Shown here: one piece after another, positions 38,210 through 47,146 of the stretch
How the letters are laid out: every line of letters begins with the position of its first letter
How positions within the stretch are numbered: the stretch's first letter is position 1
Assembly (NCBI RefSeq): GCF_001005215.1
Contig: NZ_LBNQ01000009.1
Coordinates: forward strand, 62,001 to 126,000
Length of the DNA: 64,000 nt
Direction of reading: 5' to 3'
Source: Lampropedia cohaerens
GTDB taxonomy: Bacteria > Pseudomonadota > Gammaproteobacteria > Burkholderiales > Burkholderiaceae_C
Made by a program: the position numbers and the translations under genes
The notes under the pieces: generated by a model
The model's input: the letters and a program-made list of their open reading frames with translations, nothing else
Told to the model about the DNA's origin: nothing
Database searches by the model: none

Positions 38210-39940
38210 GTGAACGCCCGTTTACGTCATTTCCTGCCGTTTCTGTCCTGGCCAAGGCCGACGGCGTCGCAATTGCGTGCCGACGGTTTTGCGGGGCTGA
38301 CCGTTGGTCTGATGCTGCTGCCGCAAGCGATTGCCTACGCGGCACTGGCCGGCATGCCGCTGCAGACGGGGCTGTATTCGGCCATCTTGCCGCTGGTAGT
38401 GGCCACGCTTTTTGCTTCCTCCACGCGGTTGGGCGTGGGGCCGACGGCGCTGTCGTCTCTGATGGTTTTTGCCGCACTGGCACCCATGGCCGAGCCGGGC
38501 AGCGCGCAATGGGTGATGTTGGCCATCTGGCTGGCGCTGCTGGCCGGGATGATGCAGATTGCGCTGGGACTGGCCCGCATGGACTGGCTGATGGGAGTGA
38601 TCACGATGCCGGTGCTCAGCGGCTTCACCCAGGCGTCTGCATTGCTGATCATGGCATCACAGGTTCCGGCACTGACCGGCATTCCTCGGGAGGCGTGGCA
38701 ACACATCAGCAGCGCAGGACAACTGTGGCATACCCTGCAAAGGGTGGACGCGGGCGCATTGCTGTTTGGTGCTGCGGGCATCGCCATGCTGCGCCTGACG
38801 CGACGCTATGGCGCAGCCATTCCATGGGCGGCGTTGCTGCTCGGGCTGGGCGCACTGGTCAGTTATGGCACCGACTACGCCGCGCGCGGCGGTGCGGTGG
38901 TAGGAGATTTGCAGGTCCAGCTGCATGGCCTGCAATGGCCGGGCTGGCCCGGAGTGGCGGCACTGGCGGAGCTGGCGCTGCCGGCGCTGGTCATTGCGTT
39001 GATGAGCTTTGTGGAAGTGGCCACTTCCGCCAAGACCGAACATGCCTTGGCGGCAACCCAGTGGCGGGCGGCGCAGGATCTGATTGCGCAGGGGCTGGCC
39101 AAGATCAGTTCCGGGCTGAGTGGTGGTTTTTCCACCAGCGCCTCGCTGTCGCGCTCGGCCATCAATCATTACGCAGGGGCGGTATCGGGCTGGTCGAACC
39201 TGATCTGCGCCGCTGTTGTGGCCATCGCGGCGTTATGGTTGACGCCGCTGCTGCGCCATGTGCCGCTGGCGCTGCTGGCGGCGGTGGTGGTGACTGGCGT
39301 CATGGGTCTGATCAGGCCGCGGGTGTTTCGTCAATACTGGTCGTTTTCGCGCATGGAGGCGATGATTGCCCTGTCCACCCTGGGTGTTACGCTGGCAACT
39401 GCGCCGCACCTGCATTGGGGCGTGCTGGCCGGTCTGCTGCTGAACCTGATTTACTTCATGTACCAGCGCTTGCACCCGCGCATCATCGAAGTGGGCGTGT
39501 ACCCGGAGGATGGCCGGTTGCGCGATCGCCACCTCTGGGGGCTGCCGCCACTTTCTGCACATGTGCTGGCGCTGCGGCTGGATGCCGGGCTGGACTTTGC
39601 CACTGCAGCGGCACTGGAGCAGCGTGTCACGACTGCCTGGGAAGCCAACCCCCAATTGCACAGCCTGTGTCTGGTGGCCTCAAGCATCAACAACATTGAT
39701 GCGACGGGCCTGGAGACCTTGTATCACCTGCGCACGCTGGTGGCCAAGCGCAAGGGCAAGCTGTATCTCAGCGGCATGAAGCTGCCGCTGGAGCAACGTC
39801 TGCAGGAGGCAGGTTTTCTTGCGGATACGAACCTTGTGCAGGTGCTTAAGACCGACGCACAGACTATTGAAGTGCTGACGCAGCTGGATCGCGCTGGCAA
39901 GCCTGTGCAAATGGTCAATGTCCAACATCCGCATCCGTAG
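38210..39940 (+). CDS. SulP-family anion transporter with STAS domain
   Basis: A 576-residue SLC26/SulP transporter, probably for sulfate or bicarbonate. The start is GTG 38210. The membrane part, about residues 20-400, contains GLTVGLMLLPQAIAYAALAG near the N-terminus and the conserved SGLSGGFSTSASLSRSAIN region near residue 305. The C-terminal cytoplasmic STAS domain, about 425-560, includes LVASSINNIDATGLETLYHL. The last 26 bp overlap the convergent DUF2721 gene. The substrate is not determinable. Confidence 0.92.
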   Translation: MNARLRHFLPFLSWPRPTASQLRADGFAGLTVGLMLLPQAIAYAALAGMPLQTGLYSAILPLVVATLFASSTRLGVGPTALSSLMVFAALAPMAEPGSAQWVMLAIWLALLAGMMQIALGLARMDWLMGVITMPVLSGFTQASALLIMASQVPALTGIPREAWQHISSAGQLWHTLQRVDAGALLFGAAGIAMLRLTRRYGAAIPWAALLLGLGALVSYGTDYAARGGAVVGDLQVQLHGLQWPGWPGVAALAELALPALVIALMSFVEVATSAKTEHALAATQWRAAQDLIAQGLAKISSGLSGGFSTSASLSRSAINHYAGAVSGWSNLICAAVVAIAALWLTPLLRHVPLALLAAVVVTGVMGLIRPRVFRQYWSFSRMEAMIALSTLGVTLATAPHLHWGVLAGLLLNLIYFMYQRLHPRIIEVGVYPEDGRLRDRHLWGLPPLSAHVLALRLDAGLDFATAAALEQRVTTAWEANPQLHSLCLVASSINNIDATGLETLYHLRTLVAKRKGKLYLSGMKLPLEQRLQEAGFLADTNLVQVLKTDAQTIEVLTQLDRAGKPVQMVNVQHPHP

Positions 39941-40352
39941 TGGTGTGTGCGTTGGCCTTTTGCTCGGCACCGTAGCGTTCGATGTCCTCCAGCACCACGG
40001 CCAGCGCGCTGGTGGAGATCAGCACCTCGATCAGCGACAGCAGCAGCGATACCGCCAAGGCCAGGATGCTGATGCCAAACAGCAGCTTGCCGGCTGCCTG
40101 AGCCTGCAGATACAGCGCAAACATGGACAGCGCGCACAGCAGAAAGCTCAACACGCCAAAGCCCTGCATGTACTGGATCAGCCCGATGCGCCGCCACAGG
40201 CCGGGAATCTGCCGCTGCACCAGCGGTGCGCTATGCTCGGGAGAGGCGTGCAATTGCCGCACGACCTGTGCCAGTACCAGAAAGCGGTTGGTATAAGCCA
40301 GCAGCAGCAGGGAAATGGCCGGAAACAGCAGGGCGGGCGTAGTCAGATCCAT
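39915..40352 (-). CDS. DUF2721 membrane protein
   Basis: A 145-residue protein with three hydrophobic helices: TPALLFPAISLLLLAYTNRF at the N-terminus, YMQGFGVLSFLLCALSMFAL in the middle and FGISILALAVSLLLSLIEV near the C-terminus, then a charged tail. This pattern fits DUF2721; the function is unknown. The start ATG 40352 removes an unsupported 54-residue extension. It converges on sulP with a 26-bp overlap, so read-through in either direction is antisense to the other. Confidence 0.75.
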   Translation of the reverse strand: MDLTTPALLFPAISLLLLAYTNRFLVLAQVVRQLHASPEHSAPLVQRQIPGLWRRIGLIQYMQGFGVLSFLLCALSMFALYLQAQAAGKLLFGISILALAVSLLLSLIEVLISTSALAVVLEDIERYGAEQKANAHTTTDADVGH

Positions 40353-40531
40353 GGTATTTGCATCAGTGATCCAAAGAAGGAAATCGACACGGCCAGCGGG
40401 CAAACCGAGGCCGCCATCAATCATGTGCGACGATAGGGTGATTTTCCACCTCCTGCATGTGGGTCGAAGCATTGACGTGATTCCATCCCCGCGGTTGTGA
40501 ACCAAAATCGCCAATTGCCCACCAAGCCATC

Positions 40532-42127
40532 ATGCGTCACAACAAGTCCACCCTCCCGTTTCCCGCACGCTTGCGGTCTGGTGCCGCCGCGCTGTCGCTC
40601 ACGCTGACCCTGACGGCGCTGGGGGCGCCGGTCTTGGCACCGGCCGTGCAGGCCCAGGCATTGCCGTCGCTTGGTGAGATCGACGGCTTCACCGTCGGCG
40701 ATGAGCGCAGGCTGGGCGACTACATCGCTGCACAGCTCTACCGCGACCCAGCCTATGTGGATGATCCGGTGCTGCAGGAGTACGTCGAGTCGATCTGGCA
40801 GTCCCTGATGACTGCTGCGCAAAAAAACGGCGCGCTGGGGGATACGCTGGGCGAGCAGTTTGCCTGGAAGGTGCTGCTGGGCAAGGATCGGTCGGTCAAC
40901 GCCTTTGCATTGCCAGGGGGATATTTTGGTCTGCACCTGGGCTTGATCAATGTCGTCGACAGCAAGGATGAGCTGGCGTCAGTGATGGCGCACGAGATGA
41001 CACACGTCACGCAGCGGCACATCTCGCGCATGATGGCGCAGAACGCGCGGCAGACGCCGCTGATCATCGCCGGCATGATTCTGGGCGCACTGGCGGCGAG
41101 CCAGAGCCCGGATGCGGCCCAGGCCGTCATTACTGGCGGGCATGCGCTGGCCATCCAGAATCAGCTGGATTTCAGCCGTGCCATGGAGCAGGAGGCCGAT
41201 CGCGTCGGATTTGGACTGATGGCGCCGGCCGGTTTTGACCCGGCCGGGTTTGTCGGCATGTTCGACAAGCTGACCCAGGCCAATCATCTCAACGACAGTG
41301 GCGCTTATCCCTATCTGCGCAGCCACCCCCTGACCACGCAGCGACGCGCCGACATGCAGGCGCGCATCCCGCAAGGGCGTCGCTACGTCACGCCGCCGTT
41401 GAAGGCCGAACACGCCATGATCGTGGCCCGCTCACGTGCCATCTCGCTGGGCAATGTGGATGCGCAGCGCACCGCCATGGACGCAGCCAGCCATGCGCTG
41501 GCGCAAGGGGTGGCGCCGGTTAGCGCGGCAGAGCTGGCCGGCCGGCTGTATGGCGGCATCTACGCGGCCGCGCAGTTGCGCGACTTTGCCCAGGCGCGAC
41601 AGTGGCTGCGCGCGCTGCAGGAGGCCACGCAGGCAGATGCCGCTGCGCAGCGCCTGGCGCAATTGCTGGAGCTGGAGGTGGCGCTGCAGGCCAAAGACGC
41701 CGACTGGGTGCGGCAGGCGTATGACGCCATCGACACGCATACGCGCCTGCGGCCCGAGCTGTTTCTGCGCACGCAGGCGGTGGTCGAAGGATTCGTCAGT
41801 GACGACGGCGTGATCGCCGACTGGCAGAGCTGGCTGGTCAGCCATCCGCAGGACGCCGGCGCCTGGCAGCAGCTGGCCCGTTTGTGGCATGGCGCGAATC
41901 AGCCATTGCGGGCCATCCGGGCCGAAGCGGAGGCGCAGGCAGCGCGGTTCGACTACAACGCCGCCATCGATCGTCTGAAAGCCGGTCTGAACATGGTGCG
42001 CAGCATGGGCGCGCAGGCCGACCATGTGGATGCGTCGATACTGCAAAGCCGTCTGGCGGCGATGGAACAGGCCCAGCGTGATTATCGACAGGGCCTGGAG
42101 CGCTTTGGAATGGGGCGGCTGCGGTAA
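40532..42127 (+). CDS. BepA-like M48 family periplasmic metalloprotease
   Basis: 531 residues. A signal peptide covers about 1-42 (LTLTLTALGAPVLAPAVQAQA). The M48 domain carries the zinc site HEMTH near residue 151, with the third ligand in EQEADRVGF near residue 215. Helical TPR-like repeats fill the C-terminal 250 residues. BepA-type proteases of E. coli degrade or assist misassembled outer-membrane LptD. GGYFGLHLGLINVVD precedes the zinc site as in the family. Confidence 0.9.
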   Translation: MRHNKSTLPFPARLRSGAAALSLTLTLTALGAPVLAPAVQAQALPSLGEIDGFTVGDERRLGDYIAAQLYRDPAYVDDPVLQEYVESIWQSLMTAAQKNGALGDTLGEQFAWKVLLGKDRSVNAFALPGGYFGLHLGLINVVDSKDELASVMAHEMTHVTQRHISRMMAQNARQTPLIIAGMILGALAASQSPDAAQAVITGGHALAIQNQLDFSRAMEQEADRVGFGLMAPAGFDPAGFVGMFDKLTQANHLNDSGAYPYLRSHPLTTQRRADMQARIPQGRRYVTPPLKAEHAMIVARSRAISLGNVDAQRTAMDAASHALAQGVAPVSAAELAGRLYGGIYAAAQLRDFAQARQWLRALQEATQADAAAQRLAQLLELEVALQAKDADWVRQAYDAIDTHTRLRPELFLRTQAVVEGFVSDDGVIADWQSWLVSHPQDAGAWQQLARLWHGANQPLRAIRAEAEAQAARFDYNAAIDRLKAGLNMVRSMGAQADHVDASILQSRLAAMEQAQRDYRQGLERFGMGRLR

Positions 42128-42155
42128 GCGCGAAGGAGTGCGCCGTCCCCCGGCA

Positions 42156-43589
42156 TCAGCGCAGCGGCTGCGGGTTGCGGAAAATTTTGCCCGGATTGAG
42201 GATGTTGTCCGGATCCAGCGCCTGCTTGATGCTGCGCATCACCGCGACGGCGCCGGCGCCGGTTTCCTGCACCAGATAGTCCATCTTGTGGATGCCGATG
42301 CCATGCTCGCCGGTGCAGGTGCCGTCCATCTCGATGGCCCGCGCCACCAGCTGGCGGCTGAGCTGTTCGCCGCGCATGCGCTGATCGGGGTCATCGGGAT
42401 CAATCAGATAGCCGAAGTGGAAGTTGCCGTCGCCCACATGGCCGACCAGGAAATACGGAATGCCCGACGCCTCGGCCTCCTGCACGGAGGCGAGCAGGCA
42501 GTCGGCCAACCGGCTGATGGGCACGCAGGTGTCGGTGGTGATGACGCGGCAGCCCGGCTTGGACTGCACGCCGGCGAAATAGGCATTGTGGCGCGCCGTC
42601 CACAGCCGGGTGCGTTCTTCAGGCGTATGGGCCCATTCGAAGGCCTGGCCGCCGTACTCGCCAGCGAGCTCCTGCACGGTTTCGGCCTGTTCCTTGACGG
42701 AGGCGGGCGAGCCGTGGAACTCCATCAGCAACATTGGCTCTTCGCGCAGACTGAGCTTGCTGTGGCGGTTAACCAGCCCGACAGTGGCGGCGTCGATCAG
42801 CTCCACACGGGCGATTGGCACGCCCAGCTGGATGGTGCTGATGACCGTGCGCACGGCCGCTTCGATGCTGGGAAAGGAACAGATCGCAGCTGAGACCGCC
42901 TCGGGCAGCGGGTACAGCCGCAGGGTGATCTCGGTGAAGATGCCCAGCGTGCCTTCACTGCCGACGAACAGGCGCGTGAGGTCATAGCCTGCCGCCGACT
43001 TTTTGGCACGCGTGCCGCAGCGGATGACTTCACCGCTGGCCAGCACGACTTCCAGCGCCAGCACGTTCTCGCGCAGCGTGCCATAGCGCACGGCATTGGT
43101 GCCTGAGGCGCGCGTGGCCGTCATGCCGCCGATGCTGGCATCCGCGCCGGGATCGATGGGAAAGAACAGGCCCTGGTGCCTGAGCGCCTCGTTGAGCTGC
43201 TTGCGCGTAATGCCGGGCTGGACGGTGACGGTCAGGTCGTCCGCATCAATCGAAAGAATGCGGTTCATGCGCGAGACATCAATGCTGATGCCGCCCTGGA
43301 CCGCCAGCAAATGCCCTTCCAGCGAGGAGCCCGCACCATAGGGAATGATCGGTGTTCGGTACTGCGCGGCCAGGCGCACGGCATCGGCCACATCCTCGCG
43401 GCTTTGCGCAAACACCACGGCATCGGGCGGTGGCGCAAAGATGGCGCCTTCGTCGCGGCCATGCTGCTCACGCACCGCATCGGCGCGGGAGAACTGCGCG
43501 CCAAAGCGCTGTTGCAAGGCATCGAGCAGGGCGGCCGGGGCATTGCGCATGTCCTGGGCGACAAACGAAGAAGGGGCAAGGTTGTTCAT
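42156..43589 (-). CDS. FAD-linked D-lactate/glycolate-type dehydrogenase
   Basis: A 477-residue protein of the vanillyl-alcohol-oxidase flavoprotein family. The FAD-binding domain has PIIPYGAGSSLEGH near residue 75 and GADASIGGMTATRASGTNAV near residue 145. The C-terminal cap has VGHVGDGNFHF near residue 385 and TGEHGIGIHKMDYL near residue 425, whose histidines bind metal or substrate in D-lactate dehydrogenases. It probably reduces the respiratory chain with a D-2-hydroxy acid. The start ATG 43589 lies in the standard position. Confidence 0.9.
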   Translation of the reverse strand: MNNLAPSSFVAQDMRNAPAALLDALQQRFGAQFSRADAVREQHGRDEGAIFAPPPDAVVFAQSREDVADAVRLAAQYRTPIIPYGAGSSLEGHLLAVQGGISIDVSRMNRILSIDADDLTVTVQPGITRKQLNEALRHQGLFFPIDPGADASIGGMTATRASGTNAVRYGTLRENVLALEVVLASGEVIRCGTRAKKSAAGYDLTRLFVGSEGTLGIFTEITLRLYPLPEAVSAAICSFPSIEAAVRTVISTIQLGVPIARVELIDAATVGLVNRHSKLSLREEPMLLMEFHGSPASVKEQAETVQELAGEYGGQAFEWAHTPEERTRLWTARHNAYFAGVQSKPGCRVITTDTCVPISRLADCLLASVQEAEASGIPYFLVGHVGDGNFHFGYLIDPDDPDQRMRGEQLSRQLVARAIEMDGTCTGEHGIGIHKMDYLVQETGAGAVAVMRSIKQALDPDNILNPGKIFRNPQPLR

Positions 43590-43882
43590 GGTGGTGGCGA
43601 GAGGGCATGCCGCGCCCTTTGGGCAAAAAGCCAGGCGCAGCAAGAAACTTCCTATGGTAAGCCCATCTGCAGTAATGATGGACAATAACTGGACGCAGCG
43701 TTCCTGGTGGACGGGATCTGCACGTCGCGCAGCGGCAGTGGAACTTTCACCGTGAACACGCTCTCAGAGTCGGCGCCTGCACGCTGCAAGGCAGCGGTGC
43801 TGTTGCGTCTGTCCGGCCGCTGCAGACCTTAGGGGCTGTGGCGGGTTGGGCAGCGCCTTTTTTATATTCAGGAGGAGTCCCC

Positions 43883-44551
43883 GTGTCCGTGAATCGCCGT
43901 GTTTTTTCCGTCTCCGCTGCCTTGCTGGGTGCCACCGGCGCCCTGACCAGCGCCTTGCCCGCCTGGGCACAGGCGGGGGGGCAGTTGCGTGAAGGCACCG
44001 ACTATGTGCGCCTGCCCAAGCCCGTGAGCACCAATGTCCCCGCTGGCAAGGTCGAGGTCATCGAATTCTTCTGGTATGCCTGCCCCCACTGCAACAGCTT
44101 TGAGCCCATGTTCGAGAACTGGAGGAAGGTGCAGCCCGATACCGTGGTAGTGCGTCGCGTGCCCGTGGCGTTCCAGCAAAACAACAACTTCGTGCCGCTG
44201 CAAAAGCTCTACTACACGCTGGAAACCATGCAGCGCCTGGAGGACTTGCACCTGGCAGCGTTTGCCGCGATCCACCGCGAGCGGCGCCGCCTCAACTCCG
44301 ATGAGGCCATCTTCGATTGGGCTCAGTCGCAGGATGTGGACATCGAAGAATTCAAGAAGGTCTACAACTCGTTTTCCGTCTCCAACGCCGCACGCCGCGC
44401 CTCGCAGCTGCAGGATGAATATGGCGTCGAGGGTGTGCCGTCCCTGGGCGTGGCCGGCAAATACTACACGGACGGGACAATGGCGCGCAATCTGGCCAAT
44501 GCCCTGCAGGTGGTCGAGCGCCTGGTCGCCCTGGAACTGGCGGGCGGCTGA
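43883..44551 (+). CDS. dsbA: Thiol:disulfide interchange protein DsbA
   Basis: A 222-residue periplasmic oxidase. The signal peptide covers residues 1-30 (VSAALLGATGALTSALPAWAQ). The active site is C67-P-H-C70 in FFWYACPHCNSF, and the cis-Pro loop is VEGVPSLGV. The start is GTG 43883 with AGGAGG 7 nt upstream; a second GTG two codons later is possible. In many betaproteobacteria a SPOR-domain gene precedes dsbA; none is seen here. Confidence 0.94.
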   Translation: MSVNRRVFSVSAALLGATGALTSALPAWAQAGGQLREGTDYVRLPKPVSTNVPAGKVEVIEFFWYACPHCNSFEPMFENWRKVQPDTVVVRRVPVAFQQNNNFVPLQKLYYTLETMQRLEDLHLAAFAAIHRERRRLNSDEAIFDWAQSQDVDIEEFKKVYNSFSVSNAARRASQLQDEYGVEGVPSLGVAGKYYTDGTMARNLANALQVVERLVALELAGG

Positions 44552-44653
44552 TTTTCCTTCCCGCCTGCCAGCCCTGTCACTGCTGGCATCCGCCCATGGC
44601 CTGGCGCATGAAAAGCGTGTAAGTCGGACCCGGGGCGGTACGGTTGCGGGACA

Positions 44654-45103
44654 CTAGGCCTGCACTACTTCGAACGAGGTGGTGATTTGCGCCGTCTTGC
44701 CCAGCATGATGCTGGCCGAGCAGTACTTTTCATGGCTCAAGGCAATGGCGCGGGCTACGGCGCTCTCCGGAATGGCGTGGCCGGTGACCGTAAAGTGCAT
44801 GTTGATCCGGGTGAAGACCTTGGGCTCGGTCTCGGCACGCTCGGAGGTGAGTTTGACGCTGCAGCCGCGCACGTCATGGCGGCCACGCTTGAGGATGAGC
44901 ACCACGTCGTAGGCGGTGCAGCCACCGGTGCCGGCCAGCAGCAGTTCCATGGGGCGCGCGGCCAGGTTCTGGCCGCCATTTTCCGGCTTGGCCGCATCGG
45001 GCGCGCCGTCCATCGTGACCACATGCCCCGAGCCGGTCTCTGCGATGAACCCCATGCGCGAGCGCGCGCCGGTGGCGCCTGTCCAGCTGACTGTGCATTC
45101 CAT
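44654..45103 (-). CDS. OsmC/Ohr-family hydroperoxide-handling protein
   Basis: A 149-residue protein of the OsmC superfamily, which reduces organic peroxides with a Cys pair. Both conserved cysteines are present: GTGGCTAYDVV near residue 62 and SHEKYCSASIMLG near residue 126. It is closer to the YhfA/OsmC branch than to Ohr because of the SHEKYCSAS motif. It converges on dsbA. Confidence 0.88.
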   Translation of the reverse strand: MECTVSWTGATGARSRMGFIAETGSGHVVTMDGAPDAAKPENGGQNLAARPMELLLAGTGGCTAYDVVLILKRGRHDVRGCSVKLTSERAETEPKVFTRINMHFTVTGHAIPESAVARAIALSHEKYCSASIMLGKTAQITTSFEVVQA

Positions 45104-45172
45104 TTACAGGTACTCCTTCACAAAAAAACAACAGGCCCTGTTGCAGCGCACCACAAGGCCGAAAAAGACGAT

Positions 45173-45314
45173 TACAATAGCGCCATTGTCGAACGGTATT
45201 TACCCTGTTGTCTTGCAAGACAATTTGTTTTACCGGTATCTGACAACCGCTTGTCTCCTCCACCTTCTCAAATGGTGGATTCGCCCCGTAATCTCACGAT
45301 TGCGGGGCTTTTTT
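45173..45314 (+). ncRNA. Candidate small RNA or ilvA leader ending in a strong terminator
   Basis: A -10-like TACAAT (45173-45178) is followed by about 135 nt containing a perfect 16-bp palindrome TTGTCTTGCAAGACAA (45208-45223) and a 6-bp hairpin TCCACC/GGTGGA (45259-45264 with 45274-45279) next to CTCCTCC-like sequence. The terminator pairs GCCCCGTAAT (45283-45292) with ATTGCGGGGC (45299-45308), then six T. No convincing ORF is present. It may be a free sRNA or an attenuated leader of ilvA 149 bp downstream. The -35 is poor. Confidence 0.5.
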
Positions 45315-45462
45315 CTGGGCGGTCCATTCCGGCGAGCTCCGGACGTGTTTGGCCAGTGCGCATCGCCGGATGCGACGATCAGGCCTATCATCGGCCACTT
45401 TGCTCCATCTGCGTGCGCATGCATCGCTTGCCATGCACATTGTCTGCGATGCCGACCCGACC

Positions 45463-47043
45463 ATGACCAGTGCTTCCCCCCTTTCTCCTGCTGACTACCT
45501 GAAGAAGATCCTGACTGCGCGCGTCTACGACGTGGCGGTGGAAACGCCGCTGGAGCCGGCGCGCCAGCTCTCGGCGCGCATTGGCAACCAGGTGCTGCTC
45601 AAGCGCGAGGACCAGCAGCCCGTATTCAGCTTCAAGCTGCGTGGCGCCTACAACAAGATGGCCCATCTCACGCCAGCAGAGCTGGAGCGTGGCGTGATCT
45701 GCGCCTCCGCAGGCAACCATGCGCAGGGCGTTGCGCTGGCGGCCAGCAGGCTTGGCACGCGTGCCGTGATTGTCATGCCGGTGTCCACGCCGCAGGTCAA
45801 GATCGACGCGGTGCGCAACCTGGGCGGCGACGTGGTGCTTGCGGGTGAAAGCTACAGCGATGCCTACCAGCATGCCGTGCAACTGCAGCAGCAACATGGT
45901 CTGACCTTCGTTCACCCGTTCGATGACCCGGACGTCATTGCCGGCCAGGGCACGATCGCGATGGAAATTCTGCGTCAGTTGCAAAGTCTGGGCAGCAATC
46001 GGCTGGATGCGGTGTTCGTGGCTATCGGCGGTGGCGGGCTGATTGCGGGCGTAGCCAATTACATCAAGGCGGTGCGTCCGGAAGTGAAGGTCATCGGTGT
46101 GCAGATGAACGATTCGGATGCGATGCTGCAGTCGGCCAGGGCGGGACAGCGGGTCGAGCTGGCCGACGTGGGGCTCTTTTCCGATGGCACGGCGGTCAAG
46201 CTGGTTGGCGAGGAGACCTTCCGCGTGGCCAGCGAGCTGGTGGATGAATATGTGACCGTCTCCACCGACGAAGTGTGCGCCGCAATCAAGGACATCTTCA
46301 TCGACACGCGCAGCATCGTCGAGCCAGCCGGCGCGCTGGCCGTGGCCGCCGCCAAGCAGTATGCTGCCCGGCACGGCAGAACCGGCGAGACCTACGCGGC
46401 CATTCTCTGCGGCGCCAACATGAACTTCGACCGGCTGCGCTTCGTGGCCGAGCGCGCGATGGTGGGCGAGCAGCGCGAGGCGTTGTTTGCCGTGACGATG
46501 AAGGAAGAACGCGGCAGCTTTCGCAAGTTTTGCGAAACCATTGCCGCGTTGCCCGGCGCGGCACGCAGTGTCACCGAGTTCAACTACCGCATGAACGGGC
46601 CGCAGGCGGCGCACGTCTTCGTGGGCCTGTCCACCAACGGTGCGGGGGAGTCACAACAGATTGCCGCGCATCTGGATGCGCACGGCTTCAAAACGCTCGA
46701 CCTGACCGATGACGAGCTGGCCAAGGAGCACCTGCGCCACCTCATCGGCGGCCCCGCGCCGCTGGCCAACCACGAGCGGCTGCTGCGCTTTATCTTCCCC
46801 GAGCGACCCGGCGCACTGTTCAAGTTCCTCAGCCTGATGCAGCCGAGCTGGAACATCAGCCTGTTTCACTACCGAAACCAGGGCGCGGACTACGGCAAGA
46901 TTCTGGTTGGCATCCAGGTGCCGCAGGCCGATGAACAGGCCTTCCAGGCGTTTCTCGAGGAGCTGGGCTACCCCTATGTGGACGAGAGCAGCAATCCGGC
47001 CTACCAGCTGTTTCTCAAGGCACCGCAGGTGAAAGAGCAGTAG
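45463..47043 (+). CDS. ilvA: Threonine ammonia-lyase (biosynthetic)
   Basis: A 526-residue PLP enzyme that makes 2-oxobutanoate from threonine for isoleucine synthesis. The PLP Lys is in FSFKLRGAYNKM near residue 60, with the phosphate loop SAGNHAQG near residue 85 and GGGGLIAG near residue 193. Two ACT-like regulatory repeats fill the C-terminal third (ALFAVTMKEERGSF and LLRFIFPERPGALFKFL), the form inhibited by isoleucine. The start ATG 45463 matches family length; upstream ATGs lack support. A terminator lies 149 bp before the gene. Confidence 0.96.
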   Translation: MTSASPLSPADYLKKILTARVYDVAVETPLEPARQLSARIGNQVLLKREDQQPVFSFKLRGAYNKMAHLTPAELERGVICASAGNHAQGVALAASRLGTRAVIVMPVSTPQVKIDAVRNLGGDVVLAGESYSDAYQHAVQLQQQHGLTFVHPFDDPDVIAGQGTIAMEILRQLQSLGSNRLDAVFVAIGGGGLIAGVANYIKAVRPEVKVIGVQMNDSDAMLQSARAGQRVELADVGLFSDGTAVKLVGEETFRVASELVDEYVTVSTDEVCAAIKDIFIDTRSIVEPAGALAVAAAKQYAARHGRTGETYAAILCGANMNFDRLRFVAERAMVGEQREALFAVTMKEERGSFRKFCETIAALPGAARSVTEFNYRMNGPQAAHVFVGLSTNGAGESQQIAAHLDAHGFKTLDLTDDELAKEHLRHLIGGPAPLANHERLLRFIFPERPGALFKFLSLMQPSWNISLFHYRNQGADYGKILVGIQVPQADEQAFQAFLEELGYPYVDESSNPAYQLFLKAPQVKEQ

Positions 47044-47090
47044 CCGGTCAGAATCGGGCCAAGAACTGTCACAAATAGTCACGTCGCAGT

Positions 47091-47119
47091 CTTGATAATC
47101 CATCCGGATAGCCTCAAAT
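47091..47119 (+). promoter_or_regulatory. Candidate sigma-32 promoter of clpB
   Basis: CTTGATA (47091-47097), 14 bp, CCTCAAAT (47112-47119), 27 bp before the clpB ATG. It resembles the heat-shock consensus CTTGAAA-N(11-16)-CCCCATnT, with the -10 only partly matching. Confidence 0.5.
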
Positions 47120-47146
47120 GCCAGCCATCAGGAGGATTTCTCATCC

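Noticed and set aside
43675-43832. Two overlapping mini-ORFs (26 and 26 residues, joined by GTGA) before dsbA
   Set aside because: The arrangement resembles coupling, but neither has a ribosome binding site, conserved motif or convincing codon pattern.
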